Below are positions 40,476 to 48,610 of a stretch of 64,000 nt of DNA, piece by piece. The DNA is from Pseudofrankia inefficax (GTDB lineage Bacteria > Actinomycetota > Actinomycetes > Frankiales > Frankiaceae). The stretch lies in NCBI RefSeq assembly GCF_000166135.1, contig NC_014666.1:8184001-8248000 (forward strand), given 5' to 3'. The notes beneath the pieces were generated by a model. It did no database searches, had not been told where the DNA came from, and worked only from the letters and a program-made list of their open reading frames with translations. Position 1 is the first letter of the stretch; each line of letters starts with the position of its first letter. Made by a program: the position numbers and the translations under genes.

Positions 40476-42092
40476 ATGCGGATCCACGACGACTCCGGCG
40501 GCGTCGACGTCCCCGGTGACGACCGCCGCGGCAGGGTCGTCGACCGGGTGACCGACCTGATCGGGAACACCCCGCTCGTCCGGCTCACCGAGGCCGTCAC
40601 GGCCGCCGCGCGCCTGTGGCCGGCCGACGGAGCACCCGGGGAGGGCTCGCGCGGCGGGGCGCCGCTGCTCGGCAAGCTGGAGTACGTCAACCCGGGCGGC
40701 TCGGTGAAGGACCGGATCGCGGTGGCGATGGTGGACGCGGCCGAGCGGGACGGCCGGCTGCGCCCCGGCGGGACGATCGTCGAGCCGACGAGCGGCAACA
40801 CCGGCGTGGGTCTCGCCATGATCGCGGCGCTGCGCGGCTACCAGTGCGTGTTCACCATGCCCGACAAGATCAGCGAAGAGAAGCGCGCGGTGCTGCGTGC
40901 CTACGGCGCCGAGGTCCTCGTCTGCCCAACAGCGGTCGACCCGGACGACCCGCGCTCCTATTACTCTGTCGCCCGCGACGTCACCCGCCGGACCCCGGGC
41001 GCCTGGAGCCCCGACCAGTACTCCAACCCGGACAACCCGGCCGCGCACCGCGCCAGCACCGGCCCGGAGATCTGGCGGGACACCGGCGGGCGGGTGACGC
41101 ACTTCGTCGCCGGCATCGGCACCGGCGGGACGATCAGCGGGGCCGGGCAGTACCTCAAGGAGGTCAGCGGCGGCCGGGTGCAGGTGATCGGCGCCGACCC
41201 GGAGGGCTCGGTCTACTCCGGCGGCAGCGGCCGGCCCTACCTGGTCGAGGGCGTCGGCGAGGACATCTGGCCGGCCACGTTCGACAAGACCGTCGTCGAC
41301 CGCGTCGAGGCGGTCAGCGACCGGGACTCGTTCCTGATGACGCGGCTGCTGGCCCGGGAGGCGGGGCTGCTGGTCGGCGGCTCGTGCGGGCTCGCCGTGG
41401 TCGCCGCGACCAGGGTCGCCCGCGCGCTCGGGCCGGACGACCTGGTCGTCGTGCTGCTGCCCGACTCCGGCCGCGGCTACCTTTCGAAGATCTTCAATGA
41501 CGAGTGGATGTACGACTACGGCTTCCTCGACCCGCCGTCGGACGAACCGGTCGTCGGGGCGGTCCTGGCCAGCAAGCACACCTCCAATGGCAGGGCTGGC
41601 GGGAACGGCAGAGCTGGCGGGAACGGCAGAGCTGGCGGGAACGGCAGAGCTGGCGGGAACGGCAGAGCTGGCGGGAACGGCAGAGCTGGCGGCAGGCTGG
41701 CTGCCAGCCGGCCCGGCGGGTCCGCGGCGCCGGAGCTGGTGCACGTGCATCCCGACGAGACCGTCGGCGCGGCCATCTCCTACCTGCGCGAGTACAACGT
41801 CTCTCAGATGCCGGTGGTCCGGCACGAGCCGCCGCTGCGGGCCGCCGAGGTCGCCGGCGCGGTGCTCGAACGCGAGCTGCTCGCGGCCGTCTTCGCCGAC
41901 CGGGCCGTGATCGACGCACCGGTCGCCGCGCACATGTCGGCCCCGCTGCCGACGATCGGCGCGGGCGAGCCGCTCTCGACCCTGGTCGAGGCGCTCGGCA
42001 GCGACGATCCGGCCGTCCTCGTGCTCGACAGCGGGAACCCGGTCGGCATCCTCACCCGCGCCGATCTCCTCAGCTTCCTGGCCGCCAGGTGA
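40476..42092 (+). CDS. cbs: Cystathionine beta-synthase with C-terminal CBS domains
   Basis: A 538-residue PLP enzyme of fold type II. NPGGSVKDR holds the PLP lysine (about residue 77), EPTSGNTGVGLA is the substrate loop, and GIGTGGTISGAG binds PLP phosphate. The C-terminus carries a CBS-domain pair (about 415-538). It condenses homocysteine with serine to cystathionine. The gene is followed with a GTGA overlap by a cystathionine gamma-synthase/lyase, completing reverse transsulfuration. A repeat-built linker (six NGRAGG units) separates the catalytic and CBS parts. The start at 40476 has only a weak ribosome-binding site. Confidence 0.9.
   Translation: MRIHDDSGGVDVPGDDRRGRVVDRVTDLIGNTPLVRLTEAVTAAARLWPADGAPGEGSRGGAPLLGKLEYVNPGGSVKDRIAVAMVDAAERDGRLRPGGTIVEPTSGNTGVGLAMIAALRGYQCVFTMPDKISEEKRAVLRAYGAEVLVCPTAVDPDDPRSYYSVARDVTRRTPGAWSPDQYSNPDNPAAHRASTGPEIWRDTGGRVTHFVAGIGTGGTISGAGQYLKEVSGGRVQVIGADPEGSVYSGGSGRPYLVEGVGEDIWPATFDKTVVDRVEAVSDRDSFLMTRLLAREAGLLVGGSCGLAVVAATRVARALGPDDLVVVLLPDSGRGYLSKIFNDEWMYDYGFLDPPSDEPVVGAVLASKHTSNGRAGGNGRAGGNGRAGGNGRAGGNGRAGGNGRAGGRLAASRPGGSAAPELVHVHPDETVGAAISYLREYNVSQMPVVRHEPPLRAAEVAGAVLERELLAAVFADRAVIDAPVAAHMSAPLPTIGAGEPLSTLVEALGSDDPAVLVLDSGNPVGILTRADLLSFLAAR
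41586..41693. repeat. 18-bp coding minisatellite in cystathionine beta-synthase
   Basis: Six tandem copies of aacggcagagctggcggg (first and last copies with small changes; 108 bp in all) encode NGRAGG six times between the catalytic and CBS domains. The central copies are identical, implying recent expansion. Confidence 0.97.
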
Positions 42093-43264
42093 CCGCCGAC
42101 CACGACTACACCGGGCGGGGCTTCGAGACGGTCGCGGTGCACGCCGGCCAGGAGCCGGACCCGGCGACCGGTGCCGTCGTCGTGCCGATCCATCCGGCCT
42201 CGACCTTCGCGCAGGACGGGATCGGCGGCCTGCGAGCCGGCTTCGAGTACGCCCGCTCCGGCAACCCGACGCGGGCCGCGCTCGAGACGTCGCTCGCCGC
42301 GCTCGAGGGCGGCCGGGTCGGCCTCGCGTTCTCCTCCGGGCTGGCCGCGGAGGACGCGGTGCTGCGCGCGGTCTGCCGCCCCGGCGACCACGCGCTCATC
42401 CCGGCCGACGCCTACGGCGGCACCTACCGGCTGTTCCACCGCGTCTACGCCGACTGGGGCCTGGACTACACGCCCGTCGACCTGGCCGACCCGGCCGCGG
42501 TCCGCGCCGCGTTGCGCGCGGGGCGGACGCGGCTGATCTGGTGCGAGACCCCGACGAACCCGCTGCTGTCGATCGCGGACATCGCGGTGCTCGCCGAGCT
42601 GGCGCACGCGGCGGGTGCGCTGCTCGTCGTCGACAACACGTTCGCCTCGCCCTATCTCCAGCGCCCGCTCGCGCTCGGCGCGGACGCCGTCGTGCACTCG
42701 ACCACCAAGTACCTCGGCGGGCACAGCGACGTCGTTGGCGGGGCGGTCGTCGTCGCGGACCCCGAGCTGGGCGGGCGGATCGCGTTCGTCCAGAACGCCG
42801 CCGGCGCCGTGCCAGGGCCGTTCGACGCCTGGCTGGTGCTGCGGGGGATCAAGACGCTGCCCGTCCGGATGGACCGGCACTGCGCGAACGCCGCCCGCGT
42901 CGCCGAGCTGCTCGGTGGCCATCCCGGCGTCGCGGAGGTGCGCTATCCGGGCCTGCCGACGCACCCGGGGCACGCGGTCGCGGCGCGGCAGATGTCCGGG
43001 TTCGGCGGCATGGTGTCGTTCCGGGTCCGCGCCGGGGCCGATGCGGCGGCCGAGGTCTGCCGCCGGGCCAGGCTGTTCACCCTCGCGGAGTCGCTGGGCG
43101 GGGTGGAGTCGCTGATCGAGCATCCGGGCCGGATGACGCACGCCTCCGCCGCCGGCTCGCCGCTGGCGGTGCCCGACGACCTGGTTCGGCTCTCGGTCGG
43201 GATCGAGTCGGCCGACGACCTTCTCGCTGATCTGCGCCAGGCCCTCGACGCGGCCCTCGCCTGA
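42089..43264 (+). CDS. metB: Cystathionine gamma-synthase/gamma-lyase family PLP enzyme
   Basis: A 391-residue PLP enzyme of fold type I: ETVAVHAGQ, YARSGNPTR, the PLP lysine in STTKYLGGHSD (about 206-216), and ESLGGVESLIEHP near the C-terminus. It starts with GTG overlapping the cystathionine beta-synthase stop. Beside that enzyme, the lyase direction (cystathionine to cysteine) is likely, but sequence alone does not separate lyase from synthase, so the symbol is tentative. Confidence 0.88.
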   Translation: MTADHDYTGRGFETVAVHAGQEPDPATGAVVVPIHPASTFAQDGIGGLRAGFEYARSGNPTRAALETSLAALEGGRVGLAFSSGLAAEDAVLRAVCRPGDHALIPADAYGGTYRLFHRVYADWGLDYTPVDLADPAAVRAALRAGRTRLIWCETPTNPLLSIADIAVLAELAHAAGALLVVDNTFASPYLQRPLALGADAVVHSTTKYLGGHSDVVGGAVVVADPELGGRIAFVQNAAGAVPGPFDAWLVLRGIKTLPVRMDRHCANAARVAELLGGHPGVAEVRYPGLPTHPGHAVAARQMSGFGGMVSFRVRAGADAAAEVCRRARLFTLAESLGGVESLIEHPGRMTHASAAGSPLAVPDDLVRLSVGIESADDLLADLRQALDAALA

Positions 43265-43869
43265 GAGAACAGACAAGAACCGTCACTGCGCGAGCCGTTG
43301 GCCGACGGTGCGGGCCGGGCCGGCGGGCCGCCTGGCGGGCCGCCTCCGAGCGACGGTGTTCGAAAATCGGTAACTCTCCGCTACGAATACGCGAAATGTT
43401 GTGCGGCGTTGCGATGCTGGAGTCGCAATTTACAGTAACCATCCATCGGTGCCGCGACCAAAATCGCTAACCGAAGGTAAGCGGAGAGGCCGTTCCGATC
43501 CGGCCCAGGACCCGCGGACCAACCGCCGAAACACTTGACCGACTGCGAGCAAAGGCGATAGGCCCGTTCGCCAGCAAAGATAGGCCTGCGCAGCGCCTCC
43601 GACCCGCTGTGGCACGTAGATGGCTCGAGTATGTCTTCGATACGACGTTCCGTCGCCGACCGGGCTCAATTCCGTCCACGATGGACATGCCGACGAAGCC
43701 GCAGATCGCGGGGGCATTACTGTCCTCTGAGGTTGTCTAAGCCGCGGCGCCCGCCACGGCCCGTAAGGATGGCTCGTTACGCAGAGCCACCAACTCCGGG
43801 CCGCGTCGGTTCGCCTCACCGGCCGACGACCCGACCATGACCACGCAGCGCTATCGGGAGGGGTGGGGC
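43265..43869. other. Intergenic region
   Basis: About 600 bp between the PLP enzyme gene and the repeat-bearing hypothetical. It is moderately less GC-rich. Small open frames have no ribosome-binding site or known product. Confidence 0.45.
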
Positions 43870-45093
43870 GTGGCAAGAGGAAACCCGACGTTGGCGGGCG
43901 GCGCGGCCTGGCCGGCGGCGCCGCCGGAACAGCACAGCGATGACATCCAGGGCCTGTATCTGGCCTCGGACAACACCGGCCAGCACACGGCCTCAAACGA
44001 CACCGGCCCGTACCTGGCCGCCGACAGCACAGGCCCGTACCTGGCCTCAGACAGCACAGGCCCGCACGTGGCCTCAGACAGCACAGGCACAGATATGAAC
44101 ATCGACGGCCCGGCTGGTCGATCCGACCAGTCCCTGACCGGTCCCGCCGGCACCCGGGAAAGCATGCCCACTGGCGACGACGCGCTCTCCACCGGGGAAC
44201 GCGCCGGCCGGCTGCTGCGGGAGCTCCTCACGGGGACGCCGGAGTATCGCCGGATGTGGGAGTCCCGGGTCCGCCGGGCGAGCGCCCAGGAACCGAGCTT
44301 CGCGGCGGTGGCTCGCGTCATCGCCGAATACCTCTGGAACGCCGGCATCGTCGCCGAGGAGGACCAGGAGCTCGACCGAGCCCTCAAGGACCGGGTCAGC
44401 CGGGCCCTCGGCGGCGGGCGCATCTCGGCCCAGACGATGGAATGGTTCATCGAGGCGTTCGGGATGCGCGAGCACGAGGCCGGGCTGTGGGCGGCGTTCG
44501 CCGGCCTCACCGACCCCGGCGTCGAGGCCGGCTCTGGAAGCAGGCGTGGTGCGCCGGCGCTGATCCTGCCGCAACGCCACCGCACTCTCGCGCTGTTCGA
44601 GCGCTACCGGTTCGACCACACCGGGTCGCTCGTCGAGCAGCACACCCATCAGGTGATCTCCGCCCAGGAGGACGGGGTCGCCGTCTACCCGTGGGTGCTG
44701 CGCTCGGACGCGACCGAGAGCACGGTGCTGGTCGGTGGGGAGCCGGGCTCCCAGCACGCCTACAGCTCCCGGCTGACGCTCACCGAGGTCGGGCTCGACC
44801 GAACCCTCGGCCGGGGCGCCCGGCACTCGCTGGAGCTGCGGGCCCGGTTCCCGTCGGGCCAGCCGGTCCAGGAGATCCGGCGAGCGGTGCGGGCCAAGAC
44901 GGAGAGCGTCGACCTCGCGATCGCCTTCGACCCGGCCCAGTTGCCGCGCGACCCGCGGTGGACGGTGTGGAGCACCCACGAGGGTGGCCTGATCGTCGAC
45001 GACGAGCCGGTGGTCCTGTCGGAGAACAACACCCTGCACCGGTTCCTGCCAGCGATCCATCACGCCGTCGTCGGCTTCCGCTGGTCCTGGTAA
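43870..45093 (+). CDS. Uncharacterised regulator-like protein with N-terminal nonapeptide repeats
   Basis: A 407-residue protein of unknown family. The GTG at 43870 follows AGGGGTGGGG; an ATG at 43837 is open but lacks a ribosome-binding site. Residues about 32-76 are five copies of a nine-residue unit (ASDSTGPYL type). The middle (about 105-220) is helical and could contain a helix-turn-helix (ALGGGRISAQTMEWFIEAFGM). The C-terminal roughly 190 residues are beta-rich and end in AVVGFRWSW. It is divergent from nothing and stands alone; it may be lineage-specific. Confidence 0.7.
   Translation: MARGNPTLAGGAAWPAAPPEQHSDDIQGLYLASDNTGQHTASNDTGPYLAADSTGPYLASDSTGPHVASDSTGTDMNIDGPAGRSDQSLTGPAGTRESMPTGDDALSTGERAGRLLRELLTGTPEYRRMWESRVRRASAQEPSFAAVARVIAEYLWNAGIVAEEDQELDRALKDRVSRALGGGRISAQTMEWFIEAFGMREHEAGLWAAFAGLTDPGVEAGSGSRRGAPALILPQRHRTLALFERYRFDHTGSLVEQHTHQVISAQEDGVAVYPWVLRSDATESTVLVGGEPGSQHAYSSRLTLTEVGLDRTLGRGARHSLELRARFPSGQPVQEIRRAVRAKTESVDLAIAFDPAQLPRDPRWTVWSTHEGGLIVDDEPVVLSENNTLHRFLPAIHHAVVGFRWSW
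43963..44097. repeat. 27-bp coding minisatellite
   Basis: Five tandem copies of a 27-bp unit (gcctcagacagcacaggc plus nine variable bases) encode nonapeptides such as ASDSTGPYL. The downstream copies are nearly identical, the upstream ones diverged. Confidence 0.9.
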
Positions 45094-45289
45094 CCGCCTC
45101 TCGGGAGAGGCCGCTGGCCGCGGCTGGCGCCTTCGGCCCGCGGTCTCTCCCGGCCGAGCACGGTCAGTGTTACCGCAACATGACAGCCGCGACTCAACCG
45201 CGCCTGGGACCCTTGGATCCGCGGCGGGCCGGCGCATAGCGTGCAACCGTCCGAGATCGCGGCCTCAGGTGCCGCCCAGGAGGTTGGCG

Positions 45290-45844
45290 ATGGCTGGTTG
45301 GCGTGTGCTGAGCGTCGTGGGCAACCCGAAGCCGCAGTCGAGGACCCGGCAGGTGGCCGAGGCGGTGGCCGAGCGGGTCGTCCGCGGGCTGCCGGCCGGT
45401 ACCGCGGCGGGAGACGCCTCGACGGCCGAGGTCATCGAGGTGTCCGAGCTGGGCGCCGGGCTGCTCGGCTGGGGTGATCCGGCCGTCAAGGCCGCCACGA
45501 CGGCGATGGCCGCGGCCGACGTCCTCATCGTCGCGACGCCGACCTACAAGGCCACCTATACGGGCCTGCTCAAGCTGCTGCTCGACCAGATCGGCGCCGG
45601 CGAGCTCGGCGGCGTGCCGACCATCCCGGTCCAGGTCGCCGCGGCGCCGCAGCACGCGCTCGCCGTCGAGGTCCACCTGCGCCCGGTGCTCGTCGAGATC
45701 GGTGCTTCCCTGCCGACGTCGGGGCTGTTCGTCCTCGACAGCACTCTCGACACCCTGGGCCAGACGCTCGACCAGTGGTCGACGCCCAACCTCGACGCGG
45801 TGATCGCGCTGGCCACCGCCCGCGCGGGGCGCGTCCGGGCCTGA
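45290..45844 (+). CDS. NADPH-dependent FMN reductase
   Basis: A 184-residue flavodoxin-fold protein: VVGNPKPQSRT is the FMN phosphate-binding loop, VLIVATPTYKATYTGLLKLLLDQ is the second signature, and the C-terminus carries LRPVLVEIGA. It would reduce FMN with NAD(P)H, supplying reduced flavin. The ATG at 45290 follows AGGAGG at good spacing; the upstream extension to 45167 is not needed. Convergent with the acyl-CoA dehydrogenase gene. Confidence 0.88.
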   Translation: MAGWRVLSVVGNPKPQSRTRQVAEAVAERVVRGLPAGTAAGDASTAEVIEVSELGAGLLGWGDPAVKAATTAMAAADVLIVATPTYKATYTGLLKLLLDQIGAGELGGVPTIPVQVAAAPQHALAVEVHLRPVLVEIGASLPTSGLFVLDSTLDTLGQTLDQWSTPNLDAVIALATARAGRVRA

Positions 45845-45857
45845 ACCGGCGGGCCGG

Positions 45858-47633
45858 TCAGCCGCGGGTCACCGGAGGGACGCGGGCGAGGATGGCCGCG
45901 ACGTCGGTGCCACGTGGCAGCGTGCCGTAGGCCCGGCCGCCGCCGCCGGCCAGCCGGGTGGCGCAGAAGGCGTCGGCGACGGCGGGCGGCGCGTGCCGGA
46001 CCAGCAGCGCGCCCTGCAACACCAGCGCCATCCGTTCCACCAGGCCCCGGGCGCCGAACTCCAGCTCGCTCGGGTCCGCCGTCGGCAGCCCGGCGAGATC
46101 CGCGCGCAGCGCGGCGATGGCCGCGTCGAGACGGTCGTCGCCGCCGGCGGACCGGGCGACCTCCGCGTCGAACGCCGCGACGGCGGCCGGCTCCCGGCCG
46201 AGCGCGCGCAGCACATCCAGGGCGTTCACGTTGCCCGCGCCCTCCCAGATGCTGTTCAGCGGCGCCTCGCGGTAGAGCCGCGGCATCCCCGACTCCTCGG
46301 CGTAGCCGTTGCCGCCCAGGCACTCCAGCGCCTCGGCGACGAACCCGGGCTGCCGCTTGCAGATCCAGAACTTCGCCAGCGCGGTCGCCAGCCGCAGGAA
46401 CGCGCGCTCACCCGCGTCGCCACGCACACCCCGGTCGATCGCGCCGGCCAGCCGTAGCACGAGCGTCGTCGCGGCCTCCGACTCGACGGCGAGGTCCGCC
46501 AGGACGTTGCGCATCAGCGGCTTGTCGACAAGCAGGGCGCCGAACGCGGACCGGTGCCGCGCGTGGTGCATCGCCTGGACGAGCGCGGCCCTCGTTCCGG
46601 CAGCCGAGCCGAGCGCCGAGTCGAACCGCGTCATCGCGACCATCTCGATGATGGTCCGGACGCCGCGCCCCTCCGGCCCGACCAGCCAGCCGACGGTGTC
46701 GTCGAACTCCGGCTCGGCCGAGGCGTTGGAGCGGTTACCGAGCTTGTCCTTCAGCCGCTGGATGCGGAACGTGTTGCGTGACCCGTCCGGAAGGATCCGC
46801 GGCACCAGGAAGCAGGACAGCCCGCTCGGCGCCTGCGCCAGCACGAGAAAAAGGTCGCTCATCGGTGCCGAGGTAAACCACTTGTGTCCGTGAAGCCGGT
46901 AGCCACCGTCCGGGTGGGCGACCGCGACCGTGGTGTTGGCGCGGACGTCCGAGCCGCCCTGCTTCTCGGTCATCCCCATGCCGGCGATCAGGCCCAGCTT
47001 GCCGGTCGGTGGGCACAGCGCGCGGTCATAGACCCGGCTGGTCAGCAGCTTCTCGTAGACGGCGGCGAGCTCCGGCTCGGCCCGTAGCGCCGGGATGACG
47101 GCGTAGGTCATCGAGACCGGGCAGGTGTGGCCCTGTTCGACCGTGCTCCAGACGTGCAGCCCGGCGGCCCTGGCGACGTGCGCACCCGGGCGGCGGCTGC
47201 CCCACGCGGCGCCGGCCAGGCCCTCCCGCACGGCGACGTCCATCAGCGCGTGCCACGACGGGTGGAAGTCGACCTCGTCGATCCGGTTGCCGTACCGGTC
47301 GTGGGTGCGTAACTCGGGGACATGGCGGTTGGCCAGGTCGCCCCAGCGGGCGGCCTGCTCGCTGCCGGCCAGCCAGCCCAGGCGGTGCAGGTCGTCGACG
47401 TAGAAGGCGGCGCCCTCGCGGCGCAGGCCCTCTTCCAGCACCGGGTCGTCGGCCACGTCGTAGTCGACCAGCGGCGGCGGCTGGTTCGTCACCACGTGGG
47501 TCACGGCCGGACGCGACCGCACCGGCTCGCCGCCGACGCGCTTCGCCCCGCTGGAGGATCGTTGCGTCGACCCAGCCGTCGTCGATCCGGCTGTCATGGA
47601 TCCAGCCGTCGTCGAACCAGGTGCCACCGTCAT
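45858..47633 (-). CDS. AidB-like acyl-CoA dehydrogenase
   Basis: A 591-residue flavoprotein of the acyl-CoA dehydrogenase superfamily: GMGMTEKQGGSDVRANTT (flavin loop), LHGHKWFTSAPMSD, RIQRLKDKLGNRSNAS and ALECLGGNGYAEE (catalytic region). The TEKQGGSDVR and RLKDKLG signatures are those of AidB, linked in E. coli to the alkylation response. The N-terminus has TTAGSMTAGS repeats (four 15-bp units, 47566-47625). The ATG at 47633 follows GAGGAGG. The last gene of a lipid-type run: ligase, phosphatase, dehydrogenase. Confidence 0.9.
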   Translation of the reverse strand: MTVAPGSTTAGSMTAGSTTAGSTQRSSSGAKRVGGEPVRSRPAVTHVVTNQPPPLVDYDVADDPVLEEGLRREGAAFYVDDLHRLGWLAGSEQAARWGDLANRHVPELRTHDRYGNRIDEVDFHPSWHALMDVAVREGLAGAAWGSRRPGAHVARAAGLHVWSTVEQGHTCPVSMTYAVIPALRAEPELAAVYEKLLTSRVYDRALCPPTGKLGLIAGMGMTEKQGGSDVRANTTVAVAHPDGGYRLHGHKWFTSAPMSDLFLVLAQAPSGLSCFLVPRILPDGSRNTFRIQRLKDKLGNRSNASAEPEFDDTVGWLVGPEGRGVRTIIEMVAMTRFDSALGSAAGTRAALVQAMHHARHRSAFGALLVDKPLMRNVLADLAVESEAATTLVLRLAGAIDRGVRGDAGERAFLRLATALAKFWICKRQPGFVAEALECLGGNGYAEESGMPRLYREAPLNSIWEGAGNVNALDVLRALGREPAAVAAFDAEVARSAGGDDRLDAAIAALRADLAGLPTADPSELEFGARGLVERMALVLQGALLVRHAPPAVADAFCATRLAGGGGRAYGTLPRGTDVAAILARVPPVTRG

Positions 47634-47797
47634 GGCGCCGCACCTCCTCAGCCGGACGTCGCCGGCCGTCGCGGTCATCCTGCTCCCGTATCCGCTTCGC
47701 ATCCAGTACCCAGCCACAATCCGACCCGCACCCGGGCACGGGTCTGGCCCGCGCGGACCGGTCGGCGCGCGGGTGCGGCGGGCGGGAACGCGGGCCG

Positions 47798-48535
47798 TCA
47801 GCGGTAGCTGAGCAGCTCGCGGCCCGCGGCGTCGATGTGGCTGTGCTCGTTCACCGAGATGAGGCTGGTACCGGAGCGGCCAGACACGATCTTGGTGATG
47901 CCGCCATTGATCATGGTGCGGTTCAGCTGGACGAGACCCTCGACGCCGACGCCGAGCAGCCGGCCGCACAGGGCGGCGATCGGGCCGGCCGACGAGAAGA
48001 CCACCGCGGTGCCACCGGAGCCGAGCCGGCCGGACAGCTCGTCGAGCGCGCCCGCGACGCCGTCGCTGAACGCTCGGAAGCTGCCCGGCCCGGTGTCGCC
48101 CCGGCCCATCCACTCGGCCAGCGCGTTGTCCAGCAGGCCCTGGAACGACCGCGACGAGATGCCGCTGGAGGTCGACACCCGCTGGGCGGGCGGGCGGCCG
48201 TCGCCGACCATCGTGTCCTGGTCGTACTCGTTCCACCGGGCGTCGGCCTCGGTCTCGCCGGCCCAGCCACCGTCGCCGAGGGCGACAGCCGGGCCCGCGC
48301 CGGTACCGGTGGCGGGCTGGCTCGCCGGGGCGCCGGCGTAGGCGGCGAGTGCCGCGGCGGCCGTCTCGCGCTGGCGGCGCAGGGTGCCGCTGGCCGCGAG
48401 ATCGATCCGCACGCCCCGGGCCCGCAGCTCGGCCCCGGCCAGCGCGGCCTGCCGGTGGCCGAGCTCGGACAGGACGTCGTAGTCGGCGGCGCCGAACGAC
48501 GCCTGGCCATGCCGCACCAGGTAGATGACGCTCAC
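47798..48535 (-). CDS. Histidine phosphatase family protein
   Basis: A 245-residue phosphoglycerate-mutase-like protein: VRHGQASF near the N-terminus carries the catalytic His, with ASGTLRRQRET, AVVFSSAGPIAAL and a final NEHSH. The substrate is unknown. It lies between an acyl-CoA ligase and an acyl-CoA dehydrogenase in one direction, so a lipid-linked role is possible. The family is broad. Confidence 0.88.
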   Translation of the reverse strand: MSVIYLVRHGQASFGAADYDVLSELGHRQAALAGAELRARGVRIDLAASGTLRRQRETAAAALAAYAGAPASQPATGTGAGPAVALGDGGWAGETEADARWNEYDQDTMVGDGRPPAQRVSTSSGISSRSFQGLLDNALAEWMGRGDTGPGSFRAFSDGVAGALDELSGRLGSGGTAVVFSSAGPIAALCGRLLGVGVEGLVQLNRTMINGGITKIVSGRSGTSLISVNEHSHIDAAGRELLSYR

Positions 48536-48610
48536 GCCGGCCTCCGATCCGCCCGCCCGCTGTCCGGGCCCTGGTTCGAAGCTATCCAGAACCGGCGCGC
48601 GAGGCGGGGG

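Noticed and set aside
41586-41693. CRISPR-like array
   Set aside because: The units are contiguous, without spacers, and encode an in-frame peptide repeat.
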